A stretch of 11,117 nucleotides of DNA, from the NCBI GenBank assembly GCA_913061335.1, contig CAJXTP010000081.1:1-11117 (forward strand). Direction: 5' to 3'. The translations under genes and the position numbers were made by a program. Below are positions 1-6,900 of this stretch, in pieces. The notes beneath the pieces were generated by a model. That model worked only from the letters and a program-made list of their open reading frames with translations. It was not told where the DNA came from and made no database searches. Source of the stretch: an uncultured Loktanella sp. GTDB lineage: Bacteria > Pseudomonadota > Alphaproteobacteria > Rhodobacterales > Rhodobacteraceae. Position 1 is the first letter of the stretch. Each line of letters begins with the position of its first letter.

Positions 1-41
1 TAGAGAGGTCTCGTGGGCTCGGAGATGTGTATAAGAGACAG
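1..41 (+). other. Nextera i7 adapter remnant (not genomic)
   Basis: Bases 8-41 match the Illumina Nextera read-2 transposase adapter exactly, from memory: the 15-base tail begins at 8 and the 19-base Tn5 mosaic end (AGATGTGTATAAGAGACAG) occupies 23-41. Bases 1-7 (TAGAGAG) equal the last seven bases of the i7 index N707 (GTAGAGAG) in adapter orientation. Genomic sequence therefore begins at about base 42. An apparent ATG start at 25 and another at 13 lie in the adapter, so the peptide MGSEMCIRDR that appears fused to the first gene is an artefact. Confidence 0.97.
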
Positions 42-42
42 G

Positions 43-726
43 CTTGATGAGGCCCGCAATCTGGTCGGCGGCGAAGATATTCAAGCGGTGCCTGCTGACC
101 TGCGTGCAGCGGTGTCTGTAATGCGCGACACGATTGCGGGGCTGAATACCGTCATTGCGGGCGCAAACGACGCCGAAATTGTGCAATCGCTGGCCGCGAC
201 TATTCAAACCGCCAACATCGCCGTCACCAATATCGAAGAAGCGACCCGCAATTTACCCGCGATCACCGCGCGGATCGAAGAGCTGACCGATAAGCTGTTT
301 GCAATCGAGATCGAGGGCATGGTTGATGCCGCCACGCAAACATTGAATTCCATTGATATTCTGATTGGCAGCGATGCAACGGCTGATTTGCCCGCGTCCA
401 TGTCAGCGGCGTTGGACGAAGTACGTTTGTTCCTAGGCGAGGTCCGTGCCGGTGGTGCGATTGAAAACGTCAATTCCGCTCTTGCCAGCGCAAGTGCTGC
501 TGCGGCTGCAGTCGAGACATCTGTTGAGGGCTTGCCAGCTCTGTCTGCGCGTGCATCCCGCCTTGTGTCCGAAACCGAGGCTGTGGTGCAATCCTACGGC
601 GCAAGGTCACGGTTTAGCGCTGAGACGTTGAACACATTGCGCGATATTCAATCTGCCGCTGATGCGGTCACAAATCTGGCGCGCACGATCCAGCGCAATC
701 CAAGTTCACTTTTGACGGGACGGTAA
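43..726 (+). CDS. pqiB: PqiB/MCE-family lipid transport protein, C-terminal fragment
   Basis: This is the C-terminal 227 residues of an inner-membrane-anchored MCE protein of the PqiB type. Such proteins form a periplasmic tunnel or needle that carries lipids between the inner and outer membranes. What is visible is a long alanine-rich amphipathic helical region with repeated segments such as LPAITARIEEL and LPALSARASRL, typical of the coiled-coil needle, and a tail ending in RTIQRNPSSLLTGR, which resembles PqiB C termini. The MCE domains and membrane anchor would lie upstream of the contig edge. The true start is missing, because the first genomic codon (CTT at 43) follows adapter sequence. 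The stop TAA at 724-726 is 4 bp before pqiC, so the two genes form one operon. Family assignment relies largely on the pqiC neighbour, since coiled-coil regions alone are weakly diagnostic. Confidence 0.8.
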   Translation, partial: LDEARNLVGGEDIQAVPADLRAAVSVMRDTIAGLNTVIAGANDAEIVQSLAATIQTANIAVTNIEEATRNLPAITARIEELTDKLFAIEIEGMVDAATQTLNSIDILIGSDATADLPASMSAALDEVRLFLGEVRAGGAIENVNSALASASAAAAAVETSVEGLPALSARASRLVSETEAVVQSYGARSRFSAETLNTLRDIQSAADAVTNLARTIQRNPSSLLTGR

Positions 727-730
727 AGCG

Positions 731-1291
731 ATGATGAAACCACTGATATTTGTCGGGCTGACGGCCCTGTTGGCGGCCTGTTCAGGCAGCGCATCGCGGT
801 TGGATATGTCGCACGTTCAATCAGAGCTAACTCTGCGCGCCGCCGTCGAATCGGCGATGGTGCGCACCGTATCCTTACCGACATATGCGGCCGCAGAAGA
901 GCTGTCGGTTGAAACCCCAGAAGGGCTTATTGAGGCCAACGCAGATATCTTGTGGGCCGACGACCCGTCGCGCGCTGTGACCTTGATGCTAACCCGCAAT
1001 CTGGGCGATATCTTGAACGCCAAAATCGGCCCTGATCCGTGGCCATTTGTTGGCTTGCCGGATGTGTCGATTGACGTGCGTGTCACCCGCATGATTGCTG
1101 GCGCGGACGGTGTTTTTGATCTTGAAGGCCAATACTTTGTCGGCGGTGACCGGATCGATTATCCCAACTCGACCAATAGGTTTGCGGTTCAAGCACCGAT
1201 TACCGTGTCGGGGGCCGCAGGCATTGCCGATGCACAAGCGCGGGCATTATTGACCCTTTCTGAACAGATTGCCCATAAAATAGCACGCTAA
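731..1291 (+). CDS. pqiC: PqiC-like outer-membrane lipoprotein (ABC-type transport auxiliary, DUF330)
   Basis: A 186-residue predicted lipoprotein partner of PqiB. In the known PqiABC system PqiC sits on the inner leaflet of the outer membrane and receives the PqiB needle. The N terminus has a short hydrophobic signal peptide ending in the lipobox L14-A15-A16-C17 (LAAC), so cleavage and lipidation at Cys17 are expected. Ser18-Gly19 after the Cys fits outer-membrane retention. The body has the family features: a mid-region ILWADDPSRAVTLMLTRNL resembling the 'Y..LW..P...' stretch of PqiC, and a central 'VRVTRMIAGADGVFDLEGQYFV' type beta region, here given only in part as a signature (residues about 116-138). 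Length matches the family. The first ATG (731) is immediately followed by a second (734); the purine-rich GGGACGG upstream fits either. It is 4 bp downstream of pqiB. Confidence 0.85.
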   Translation: MMKPLIFVGLTALLAACSGSASRLDMSHVQSELTLRAAVESAMVRTVSLPTYAAAEELSVETPEGLIEANADILWADDPSRAVTLMLTRNLGDILNAKIGPDPWPFVGLPDVSIDVRVTRMIAGADGVFDLEGQYFVGGDRIDYPNSTNRFAVQAPITVSGAAGIADAQARALLTLSEQIAHKIAR

Positions 1292-1414
1292 GGGTCACAT
1301 CCGCGCCACAGATCGCATATAGAAAGACCCTGCCCCGTTTGCGTCTGCGCAGTGCGCCCGCTAAGGTGATGGTTAACGCGCGGCGTAAGACCGCGATCCG
1401 AAAGGCAGAGCAGA

Positions 1415-3628
1415 ATGAAGGCTTCAGACACCAAAGGCAGCATCGTTGCCCACCGAAATGACGGCATGGGCGCACGTGTTATTGCGATGCTCAACGCGGT
1501 ACGCGTCGCGCAAGATTACGGTGTCCCCTATTTTGTTGGCTGGACCACACATGGACGCACCCGCGAAGAAGTCCGCGATCCGTCGTTCATTTTCGACCCT
1601 GATTATATCGCAGACCGGTTTTTCGATGTAGAAATCATGTCCGAGATCTACGTGGATCTGATCGATCTTTCGACCGTTGATAGCCACAACTGGGACGAGG
1701 CCAAATTCCGCAAAGCGCTGTCCAAGGGCAAATCGTTTCTGTCTGGTGCCGCGATGGGCGTAACCGTTTTGCCGTGGGAAGACGAGGCCGATGTGGCCGC
1801 CCGCCTGCCCGGTTGCATCGATGCATTCAGGTTTTCCGCACCCGTCCAAGAAATGGTCACCAAGATCGTTGAAGTGTTTGCTGGCAAGACGCTGACCGCC
1901 TATCACATCCGCCGCGGTGACATTATTCTTGATCCGATTGCGTCCAACAAGCTTTGGCCCAACAAATTCATTCCCCGTGAATTTTATGAGCAACATCTGG
2001 ATGTCACGTTGCGTGATCCAAATGCGCAGGTTCTGTGTTTCTCGGATACACCGATCGAAGTTGATCGCCTGAAGGAAAAAGACCCTGACCGTGTGCAAGG
2101 TTTTAAGGATCTGTTGGGCGACCGCGAATTCACCACTGGTGCCCGCGATTTCCTAGAGCTGTACGCGATGTCGCGGTGCCAACAGATTTACGGCCCGCCA
2201 AGTTCTGCGTTCTCTCAGACTGCTATGGCTATTGGTGGATCGTCTTTGGATGCGGTGCAAGACGCGCTGTCCGCGGACGACCAAGCTGCCGCGATGGACC
2301 GCATGACGGACCGGCTTGAAGAACGGTCTGAATTGTTTTTGAACATGGGTGACGTCGGTCAATGCCTGCATTTCTTGATCGAACATCAAGCCGCCAAAGG
2401 CAATTCGAACCGCGCCAAACGCATCATCCGCACCTATATGGAAGACGGTTTGGACAAGTCGTTTGCCTATCAGTTGCTGTGCGAATTGTCGGTTTCTGCC
2501 GGCGAATTAGACTATTGTGAAAAGGTCCGTGAATTGGCCTACGCACGCCCTGTTTATGTAGATGATTCAATGGCTTGGGTGAATTGTTATTCGGCAATCA
2601 ATCAACTGGTCGAAGGCAACTGGACCGCCGCACATCAGCGCATTCAAACCGCTGTTTGGTTCCGGCCATTAGAGCCATTGACCCACGGCGTCCAAAACCT
2701 CGCGCTGACTGCAGGTGTTCTAACGCCTGACAACTTTTACCCGTTTGACCCTGACATGGTTCGCCAAAAAGGCGGCGTATTCCCCAACGGGAAAAAGGCA
2801 TTGGGAGAGCTGAACCAATTCGCGCCCAAAGGCCATCCGACAGGCGACCGGATTGATTTCCACCCTTGGGATATCGTCGTGCGCGATTGGCGCTTGTGCA
2901 TGGGCAAAAAGCTTAACCGTGCGTTCACCAACAAATCCAAAATCCTGAAGACAATTTCAATGCTGGAACGGTCGTTTTCAAAAAAGGATGGCACCCCAGA
3001 ATTGACCAGCGCCTTGGGCGTGTTGCACCGTGCAACGGGCGACTTTGAAGCGGCCCTTACGAGCCAGCGTCTTGCGATTGAAATGGCCCCTGACGTCGCG
3101 ATTTATCGCAAGCGGTTGTCAGATGTTCTGTTTGAAACGGGCAGCGACCAACCGGCATTGATGCAGCTTGAGAAAGCCGCTGAAATGCACGGCGAACATC
3201 CGGCCTATATGGCAGAAATGGCGCAGCGATTTTGGAAGGTCAAACGTCGGGATGAATGCGCCAAGCTACATGATCGCCTGTTCGAGATGGACCACAACTT
3301 TGTTGAAATCCACCACATGAATGCCGACATGTTGCGCCGCGATAAAACCCGTGTTGAAGACGCCCTAACAGCGATTGATCGCGCCCTGACATTGGCGCAT
3401 GGATCGCAGCGTTTGATGTCCCAGAAGGGCCGCATCTTAATGCTTCTTGACCGCGCGGAAGAGGCCCGCGCGCTTTATGAAAACATCGTTGATTGGGGCC
3501 AAGGTACCGAGCACACGCATGTCGAAATACTGCGCCAATTCCGTGAGTTAGGCCGCGAAGATATCGCGGAAGGGCTAACTGCGCGGTCGATTTACGACTT
3601 TGAAATGGTCAAGGAAATGGCCGGTTAA
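1415..3628 (+). CDS. Putative fucosyltransferase-like glycosyltransferase with C-terminal TPR repeats
   Basis: A 737-residue protein without a signal peptide or membrane segment, so probably cytoplasmic. The N-terminal part carries motifs of the GDP-fucose-using fold seen in NodZ/alpha-1,6-FucT and alpha-1,2-FucT families: a loop at residues 15-20 (NDGMGA) followed by a helix, like the GGxGN motif of these enzymes; HIRRGD at 164-169, matching the HxRRGD donor-binding motif; FSDT at 209-212; and GPPSSAFSQTA at 260-270, like the terminal S-x-SxFS motif. From about residue 300 the chain becomes all-helical, and residues about 528-735 contain TPR-like units (for example ALGVLHRATGDFEAALTSQ, then two or three more at roughly 34-residue spacing). 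The start ATG has AAAGG at 1401-1405, 9 nt upstream. The donor sugar and acceptor are unknown; glycan or protein decoration is an inference. No glycan-biosynthesis neighbour is present in the window. Confidence 0.6.
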   Translation: MKASDTKGSIVAHRNDGMGARVIAMLNAVRVAQDYGVPYFVGWTTHGRTREEVRDPSFIFDPDYIADRFFDVEIMSEIYVDLIDLSTVDSHNWDEAKFRKALSKGKSFLSGAAMGVTVLPWEDEADVAARLPGCIDAFRFSAPVQEMVTKIVEVFAGKTLTAYHIRRGDIILDPIASNKLWPNKFIPREFYEQHLDVTLRDPNAQVLCFSDTPIEVDRLKEKDPDRVQGFKDLLGDREFTTGARDFLELYAMSRCQQIYGPPSSAFSQTAMAIGGSSLDAVQDALSADDQAAAMDRMTDRLEERSELFLNMGDVGQCLHFLIEHQAAKGNSNRAKRIIRTYMEDGLDKSFAYQLLCELSVSAGELDYCEKVRELAYARPVYVDDSMAWVNCYSAINQLVEGNWTAAHQRIQTAVWFRPLEPLTHGVQNLALTAGVLTPDNFYPFDPDMVRQKGGVFPNGKKALGELNQFAPKGHPTGDRIDFHPWDIVVRDWRLCMGKKLNRAFTNKSKILKTISMLERSFSKKDGTPELTSALGVLHRATGDFEAALTSQRLAIEMAPDVAIYRKRLSDVLFETGSDQPALMQLEKAAEMHGEHPAYMAEMAQRFWKVKRRDECAKLHDRLFEMDHNFVEIHHMNADMLRRDKTRVEDALTAIDRALTLAHGSQRLMSQKGRILMLLDRAEEARALYENIVDWGQGTEHTHVEILRQFRELGREDIAEGLTARSIYDFEMVKEMAG

Positions 3629-4758
3629 GCCAGCCCAACCCACGCCCCATCGCGTTTTGATGATCGCACGCATGCATCCACAAATTGCACCCCTTCCAAC
3701 CCGTCTTGTACGGTTGGAAACTGCACCTCTGGTGGGATTGGCGCCCCTGTGCGATGGGCCTCAATCGCAATTGCGGCCTCTGAATAAATATTGGCAAAGC
3801 CTTCCAGATATCCTTCTGGGTGTCCGGGTGGAATACGGCACATCCGCGCGGCTGCTGGCCCTGTTCCTGCGCCGCTGCGGGTCAACAATCGCTTGGGCTC
3901 GCCGAAAGGCGTGAACCAAAGCTGGTTGGGATTTTCTTGCGCCCATTCCAGCCCGCCTTTCCCGCCGTAGACGCGCAAGCGCAGGCCATTTTCATTGCCC
4001 GGCGCAACTTGCGAACACCATAACAGGCCACGCGCACCGCCTGCGTAGCGCAGCATCACATGCCCGTTGTCGTCAAGCGCACGGCCCGACACGAACGACT
4101 GCAAATCGGCCGCCAAGCGGTCAAGTTTTAGGCCTGTCACAAACCCTGCCAAATTGAACGCATGTGTGCCAATGTCGCCTGTCGCTCCACCAAGCCCAGA
4201 TCGCGCCGGATCAGTGCGCCAAGCGGCCTGTTTACTGTCGTCGTCTTGGGTCAACCAATCTTGAGCGTATTCTACATTCACAACGCGGATATCGCCCAAC
4301 TCTCCATTCGCGATCATCTCGCGGGCCTGCCGGATCAACGGGTATCCGGTGTAGTTGTGCGTGAGCACGAACAGGGCCGAACTCTGCTCCGCGGCCTTAA
4401 CCAATTTGCGCGCCTCAGGGAGCGTCGACGTCAACGGTTTGTCGCAAATAACGTGAATTCCGCGCTTTAAGAATTCGCGCGCGGCGGCATAGTGAACATG
4501 GTTAGGCGTCACGATTGCGACGGCTTCGATACCGTCCTTTAGGCGGGTCTCACGGATCGCCATGGCCTTAAAGTCATCATAGGTCCGCGCTGGATCAAGG
4601 CCCAAAACAGCACCGGATGCCCGCGCTTTTTGTGGCGTCGACGACAACGCACCAGCAACCAATTCGTAGCGATCATCTAACCTGCTGGCGAACCTATGCA
4701 CCCCGCCGATGAATGCATCATTGCCGCCACCGACCATGCCCAAACGAATACGTGCCAT
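3625..4758 (-). CDS. Gfo/Idh/MocA-family NAD(P)-dependent oxidoreductase
   Basis: A 377-residue cytoplasmic dehydrogenase of the Gfo/Idh/MocA family, which oxidises or reduces sugars and polyols. The N-terminal Rossmann domain has the nucleotide-binding glycine loop GMVGGG (residues 7-12) and the segment AIVTPNHVHY (81-90). DKP at 106-108 supplies the usual catalytic lysine (K107) of the EKP motif. D195 and H199 in GDIGTH form the family's D-x3-H active-site pair, and the C-terminal domain has the usual open beta-sheet composition. A Shine-Dalgarno AGGGA lies 7 nt before the ATG. The gene follows the isomerase gene on the same strand by 51 bp, so both probably share a transcript. Isomerase plus Gfo/Idh/MocA pairs act in inositol and keto-sugar pathways; the actual substrate cannot be read here. 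The stop codon overlaps that of the convergent glycosyltransferase gene. Confidence 0.88.
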   Translation of the reverse strand: MARIRLGMVGGGNDAFIGGVHRFASRLDDRYELVAGALSSTPQKARASGAVLGLDPARTYDDFKAMAIRETRLKDGIEAVAIVTPNHVHYAAAREFLKRGIHVICDKPLTSTLPEARKLVKAAEQSSALFVLTHNYTGYPLIRQAREMIANGELGDIRVVNVEYAQDWLTQDDDSKQAAWRTDPARSGLGGATGDIGTHAFNLAGFVTGLKLDRLAADLQSFVSGRALDDNGHVMLRYAGGARGLLWCSQVAPGNENGLRLRVYGGKGGLEWAQENPNQLWFTPFGEPKRLLTRSGAGTGPAAARMCRIPPGHPEGYLEGFANIYSEAAIAIEAHRTGAPIPPEVQFPTVQDGLEGVQFVDACVRSSKRDGAWVGLA

Positions 4759-4765
4759 GCGTCAT

Positions 4766-4770
4766 TCCCT
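4766..4770 (-). promoter_or_regulatory. Ribosome binding site of the oxidoreductase gene
   Basis: On the minus strand AGGGA stands 7 nt upstream of the ATG at 4758. It supports that start and argues for independent translation, because the 51 bp gap to the upstream isomerase gene rules out stop-start coupling. Confidence 0.6.
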
Positions 4771-4809
4771 ACTTTTTTGTCGTTCTAAATATGTACCCCG
4801 TAGGGCCGG

Positions 4810-5862
4810 TCAGATCCCAAGCATGGCGTTATTTGTCGCCACATCAACATCGCCACCAGCAAAATCGTCAAACGCACGATCGGTTACGCGGATGATGTGG
4901 TCACGGACAAAAGCCGCCCCTTCGCGGGCGCCGTCTTCTGGGTGTTTGATCGCGCACTCCCATTCTACGACGGCCCATCCGCCAAAGTCATTTGCCGCCA
5001 TTTTGGCAAATATTGCAGGAAAGTCCACTTGGCCATCGCCCAAAGACCGGAACCGGCCCGCGCGGTTGACCCACGACTGATAGCCGCCATAGACGCCCTG
5101 TCGTCCAGTCGGATTGAATTCTGCATCTTTGACGTGGAACATTTTGATCCGGTCTTTGTAGATGTCGATGTTATCAAGGTAATCCAGACACTGCAGCACA
5201 TAGTGCGATGGATCATACAGCATGTTGCACCGTGTATGACCGTCCAAACGATCAAGAAACATCTCGAATGTCACGCCGTCGTGCAGGTCTTCGCCGGGAT
5301 GAATTTCATAACACAGATCCACACCGCAATCGTCTGCATGATCCAAAATTGGTCGCCAACGCTTGGCCAATTCGTCAAACGCTTGATCCACCAACCCCTC
5401 AAGGCGCTGGGGCCACGGATATACGTATGGCCATGCAAGCGCTCCCGAAAACGTCCCCTGCTCTGTCAGGCCCATGTTCTTGGACGCGGTCAATGCAAGC
5501 TTTACTTGCTCCACTGCCCACGCCTGTCGTGCGGCTGGATTGCCTTGTACGTGCGGTGCAGCGAACGCGTCAAAGGCCACATCATATGCCGGATTAACCG
5601 CGACCAGTTGCCCTTGCAAATGGGTGGACAGTTCGGTGACCACAACGCCATTTGCCGCCGCCAAGCCCGTGATCTCGTCGCAGTAATCGGTTGAGGTGGC
5701 GGCTTTTTCCAAATCAATAAACCGCGTGTCCCAACTGGGCAATTGCACGCCCTTGTAACCACAATCGGCCGCCCACCGCGTAATACCGTCCCACGTGTTA
5801 AACGGGGCTTCGTCGCTTGCGAATTGAGCCAAAAACAGTGCCGGTCCTTTGATCGTTTTCAT
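4810..5862 (-). CDS. Sugar phosphate isomerase/epimerase-like TIM-barrel protein
   Basis: A 350-residue protein of the xylose-isomerase-like / AP-endonuclease-2 TIM-barrel superfamily, whose members isomerise or epimerise sugars and keto-polyols with a divalent metal. The expected metal ligands are all visible: E186 in CYEIHPGE, D217 in LYDPSHY, H243 in MFHVKDAEF and E300 in AVVEWE. The start is ambiguous: a GTG at 5868 is in frame two codons earlier, but GGGAAAG (5871-5877) lies 8 nt from the ATG at 5862 and only 2 nt from the GTG, so I chose the ATG. It is followed by the Gfo/Idh/MocA gene, a pairing typical of sugar or inositol catabolism. It lies 74 bp downstream of the LysR gene on the same strand. 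The precise substrate is not determinable. Confidence 0.85.
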   Translation of the reverse strand: MKTIKGPALFLAQFASDEAPFNTWDGITRWAADCGYKGVQLPSWDTRFIDLEKAATSTDYCDEITGLAAANGVVVTELSTHLQGQLVAVNPAYDVAFDAFAAPHVQGNPAARQAWAVEQVKLALTASKNMGLTEQGTFSGALAWPYVYPWPQRLEGLVDQAFDELAKRWRPILDHADDCGVDLCYEIHPGEDLHDGVTFEMFLDRLDGHTRCNMLYDPSHYVLQCLDYLDNIDIYKDRIKMFHVKDAEFNPTGRQGVYGGYQSWVNRAGRFRSLGDGQVDFPAIFAKMAANDFGGWAVVEWECAIKHPEDGAREGAAFVRDHIIRVTDRAFDDFAGGDVDVATNNAMLGI

Positions 5863-5870
5863 TGTCACAT

Positions 5871-5877
5871 CTTTCCC
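5871..5877 (-). promoter_or_regulatory. Ribosome binding site of the isomerase gene, deciding the start
   Basis: GGGAAAG on the minus strand is 8 nt before ATG 5862 and only 2 nt before the alternative GTG at 5868. Normal spacing favours the ATG. Confidence 0.5.
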
Positions 5878-5897
5878 GTTTTCGATTCCTACCGATA

Positions 5898-5926
5898 ACT
5901 ATAACGATTTAGAATGATGTTGTAAG
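5898..5926 (-). promoter_or_regulatory. Possible promoter for the isomerase-oxidoreductase genes
   Basis: On the minus strand CTTACA (5921-5926, 4 of 6 matches to the -35 consensus) and TATAGT (5898-5903, 5 of 6 matches to the -10) are separated by exactly 17 bp, in an A+T-rich stretch of the 74 bp gap downstream of the LysR gene. If real, the sugar pair can be transcribed apart from the regulator. This is consensus matching by eye only. Confidence 0.35.
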
Positions 5927-5936
5927 TCAAAGAAGT

Positions 5937-6803
5937 TTACCCGACCGCATCTTTCAAACATGCAACCAGCGCTCCGATGGCAGCCGAAGGTTGGGCGTTA
6001 GGCGGTTGCAACAGGTCAATCTGGCGAAATGCCTCTTCGTCATTTACCGGAACGAAATTAATTGGCTCCCATGCCATTTTGACCACCATGCGCGGCAAAA
6101 TGGTAATGCCAATGCCAGCCTGCACCAGTGCCAACAACGACAACGTATTGTGGGCAGTCACGGTCGCGTGTTTCAATCGGTCTTGCAGTATTGGCGAAGC
6201 GAGCGTCAAAGCGAGCGGATTCATGATCAATGCATGGCCATCCAGCTGCTGCCAATCTAACGGCGTGTCTAATTTTGCGAGCGGATGATCTGCTGCACAG
6301 ATTACTCCAAATGGGTCCTCGCAAAAGGCCTCTCGTTGCACGTTTAGTGCACTCGTCGGCGCTGTCGCAATCCCAAGATCAAATGTCCCATCCTGTACGC
6401 CCCGCAGCACCGCACTGGAATCCATGTCTCGCAGGTCAATCTGCACATCTGGAAAATCTGCGCCAAAGGCCTTGAGGGCCGCTGGTAAAATCGCGCCAGC
6501 AACCGAAGGTACAGCCGCCACACGAATAAGCCCTCCGCCAGTTGCCGCGAACTTTGAAATCGCTCGATTTGTCGCTTCAAGATGGGCAATCTCGGATTTT
6601 GCTTGATCCAATACAAACCGCCCCAACGGGCTTAGCTGTGATTTCCGGTCACCGCTGAATAACGGCGCCCCGAGGCTGTCTTGCAATTGCTTGACCATCA
6701 TCGATACCGCAGACGGCGACCGCCCCAGCCTTGTGCCCGCAGCCGCCAAGCTTCCGGTTTCAGCCACGGCGACAAAATGGCGTAACATGTCATGCTTAAT
6801 CAT
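5937..6803 (-). CDS. LysR-family transcriptional regulator
   Basis: A 288-residue LysR-type regulator of normal family length. The N-terminal winged helix-turn-helix spans about residues 3-62, with the family pattern F-x2-VAETGSLAAAG, then SPSAVSMMVKQL for the recognition helix and LGAPLF for the wing, ending at SPLG. The periplasmic-binding-protein-like effector domain begins at about residue 92 (GLIRVAAVPSVAG) and runs to the end, with FDLGIATAP and VQAGIGITILPRMVV as typical ligand-pocket segments. The start ATG at 6803 has only a weak purine run before it, and an in-frame ATG at 6788 is possible but would trim the first helix. It is transcribed divergently from the ALDH gene, the classic arrangement for a LysR regulator and its target. 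It also precedes the sugar pair on its own strand. The effector is unknown. Confidence 0.93.
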   Translation of the reverse strand: MIKHDMLRHFVAVAETGSLAAAGTRLGRSPSAVSMMVKQLQDSLGAPLFSGDRKSQLSPLGRFVLDQAKSEIAHLEATNRAISKFAATGGGLIRVAAVPSVAGAILPAALKAFGADFPDVQIDLRDMDSSAVLRGVQDGTFDLGIATAPTSALNVQREAFCEDPFGVICAADHPLAKLDTPLDWQQLDGHALIMNPLALTLASPILQDRLKHATVTAHNTLSLLALVQAGIGITILPRMVVKMAWEPINFVPVNDEEAFRQIDLLQPPNAQPSAAIGALVACLKDAVG

Positions 6804-6817
6804 GGCTTCAGTTTTTC

Positions 6818-6853
6818 ACAAATATGTTTCATTTGTTTGAGTTTGACTGAAAC
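6818..6853. promoter_or_regulatory. Nested inverted repeats, candidate LysR operator
   Basis: Two perfect 6-bp dyads interlock in the 97 bp divergent region: ACAAAT (6818-6823) with ATTTGT (6831-6836), separated by 7 bp, and GTTTCA (6826-6831) with TGAAAC (6848-6853), separated by 16 bp. Neither gives a strict T-N11-A box at its centre. The right arm of the second dyad overlaps the putative -35 of the ALDH promoter, as expected for a site where the regulator contacts RNA polymerase. Binding by the adjacent LysR protein is inference. Confidence 0.45.
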
Positions 6854-6872
6854 AACGCAAAGACGCCATAAC
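6843..6872 (+). promoter_or_regulatory. Possible promoter of the ALDH-dipeptidase operon
   Basis: TTGACT at 6843-6848 (5 of 6 matches to the -35) is followed after 18 bp by CATAAC at 6867-6872 (4 of 6 matches to the -10). The start site would fall a short way upstream of the ribosome binding site. The imperfect -10 fits an activator-dependent promoter. Consensus matching only. Confidence 0.4.
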
Positions 6873-6887
6873 GTATACAAACATAGC

Positions 6888-6893
6888 AAAGGA
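6888..6893 (+). promoter_or_regulatory. Ribosome binding site of the ALDH gene
   Basis: AAAGGA lies 7 nt before the ATG at 6901, a good Shine-Dalgarno at normal spacing that fixes this start. Confidence 0.65.
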
Positions 6894-6900
6894 ATATCCC

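Noticed and set aside
1291..1331. AGGGTC/GACCCT inverted repeat after pqiC as a terminator
   Set aside because: The stem is only 6 bp with a 29-nt loop and no T tract follows, so it is likely chance in the 123 bp gap. I see no convincing promoter there either.
1424..2098. 224-codon open frame antisense to the glycosyltransferase gene
   Set aside because: It mirrors the reading frame of a well-supported gene, has no recognisable domain and no ribosome binding site; such frames are common in G+C-rich coding DNA.
4780..4810. CCCC-GTA-GGG motif between the isomerase and oxidoreductase genes as a terminator
   Set aside because: A stem of 3-4 bp is too short, and the gene spacing supports co-transcription.
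4897..5694. 265-codon open frame antisense to the isomerase gene
   Set aside because: The minus-strand protein has a complete set of catalytic ligands and a good start, while the plus-strand translation is low-complexity, cysteine-rich and without family features.
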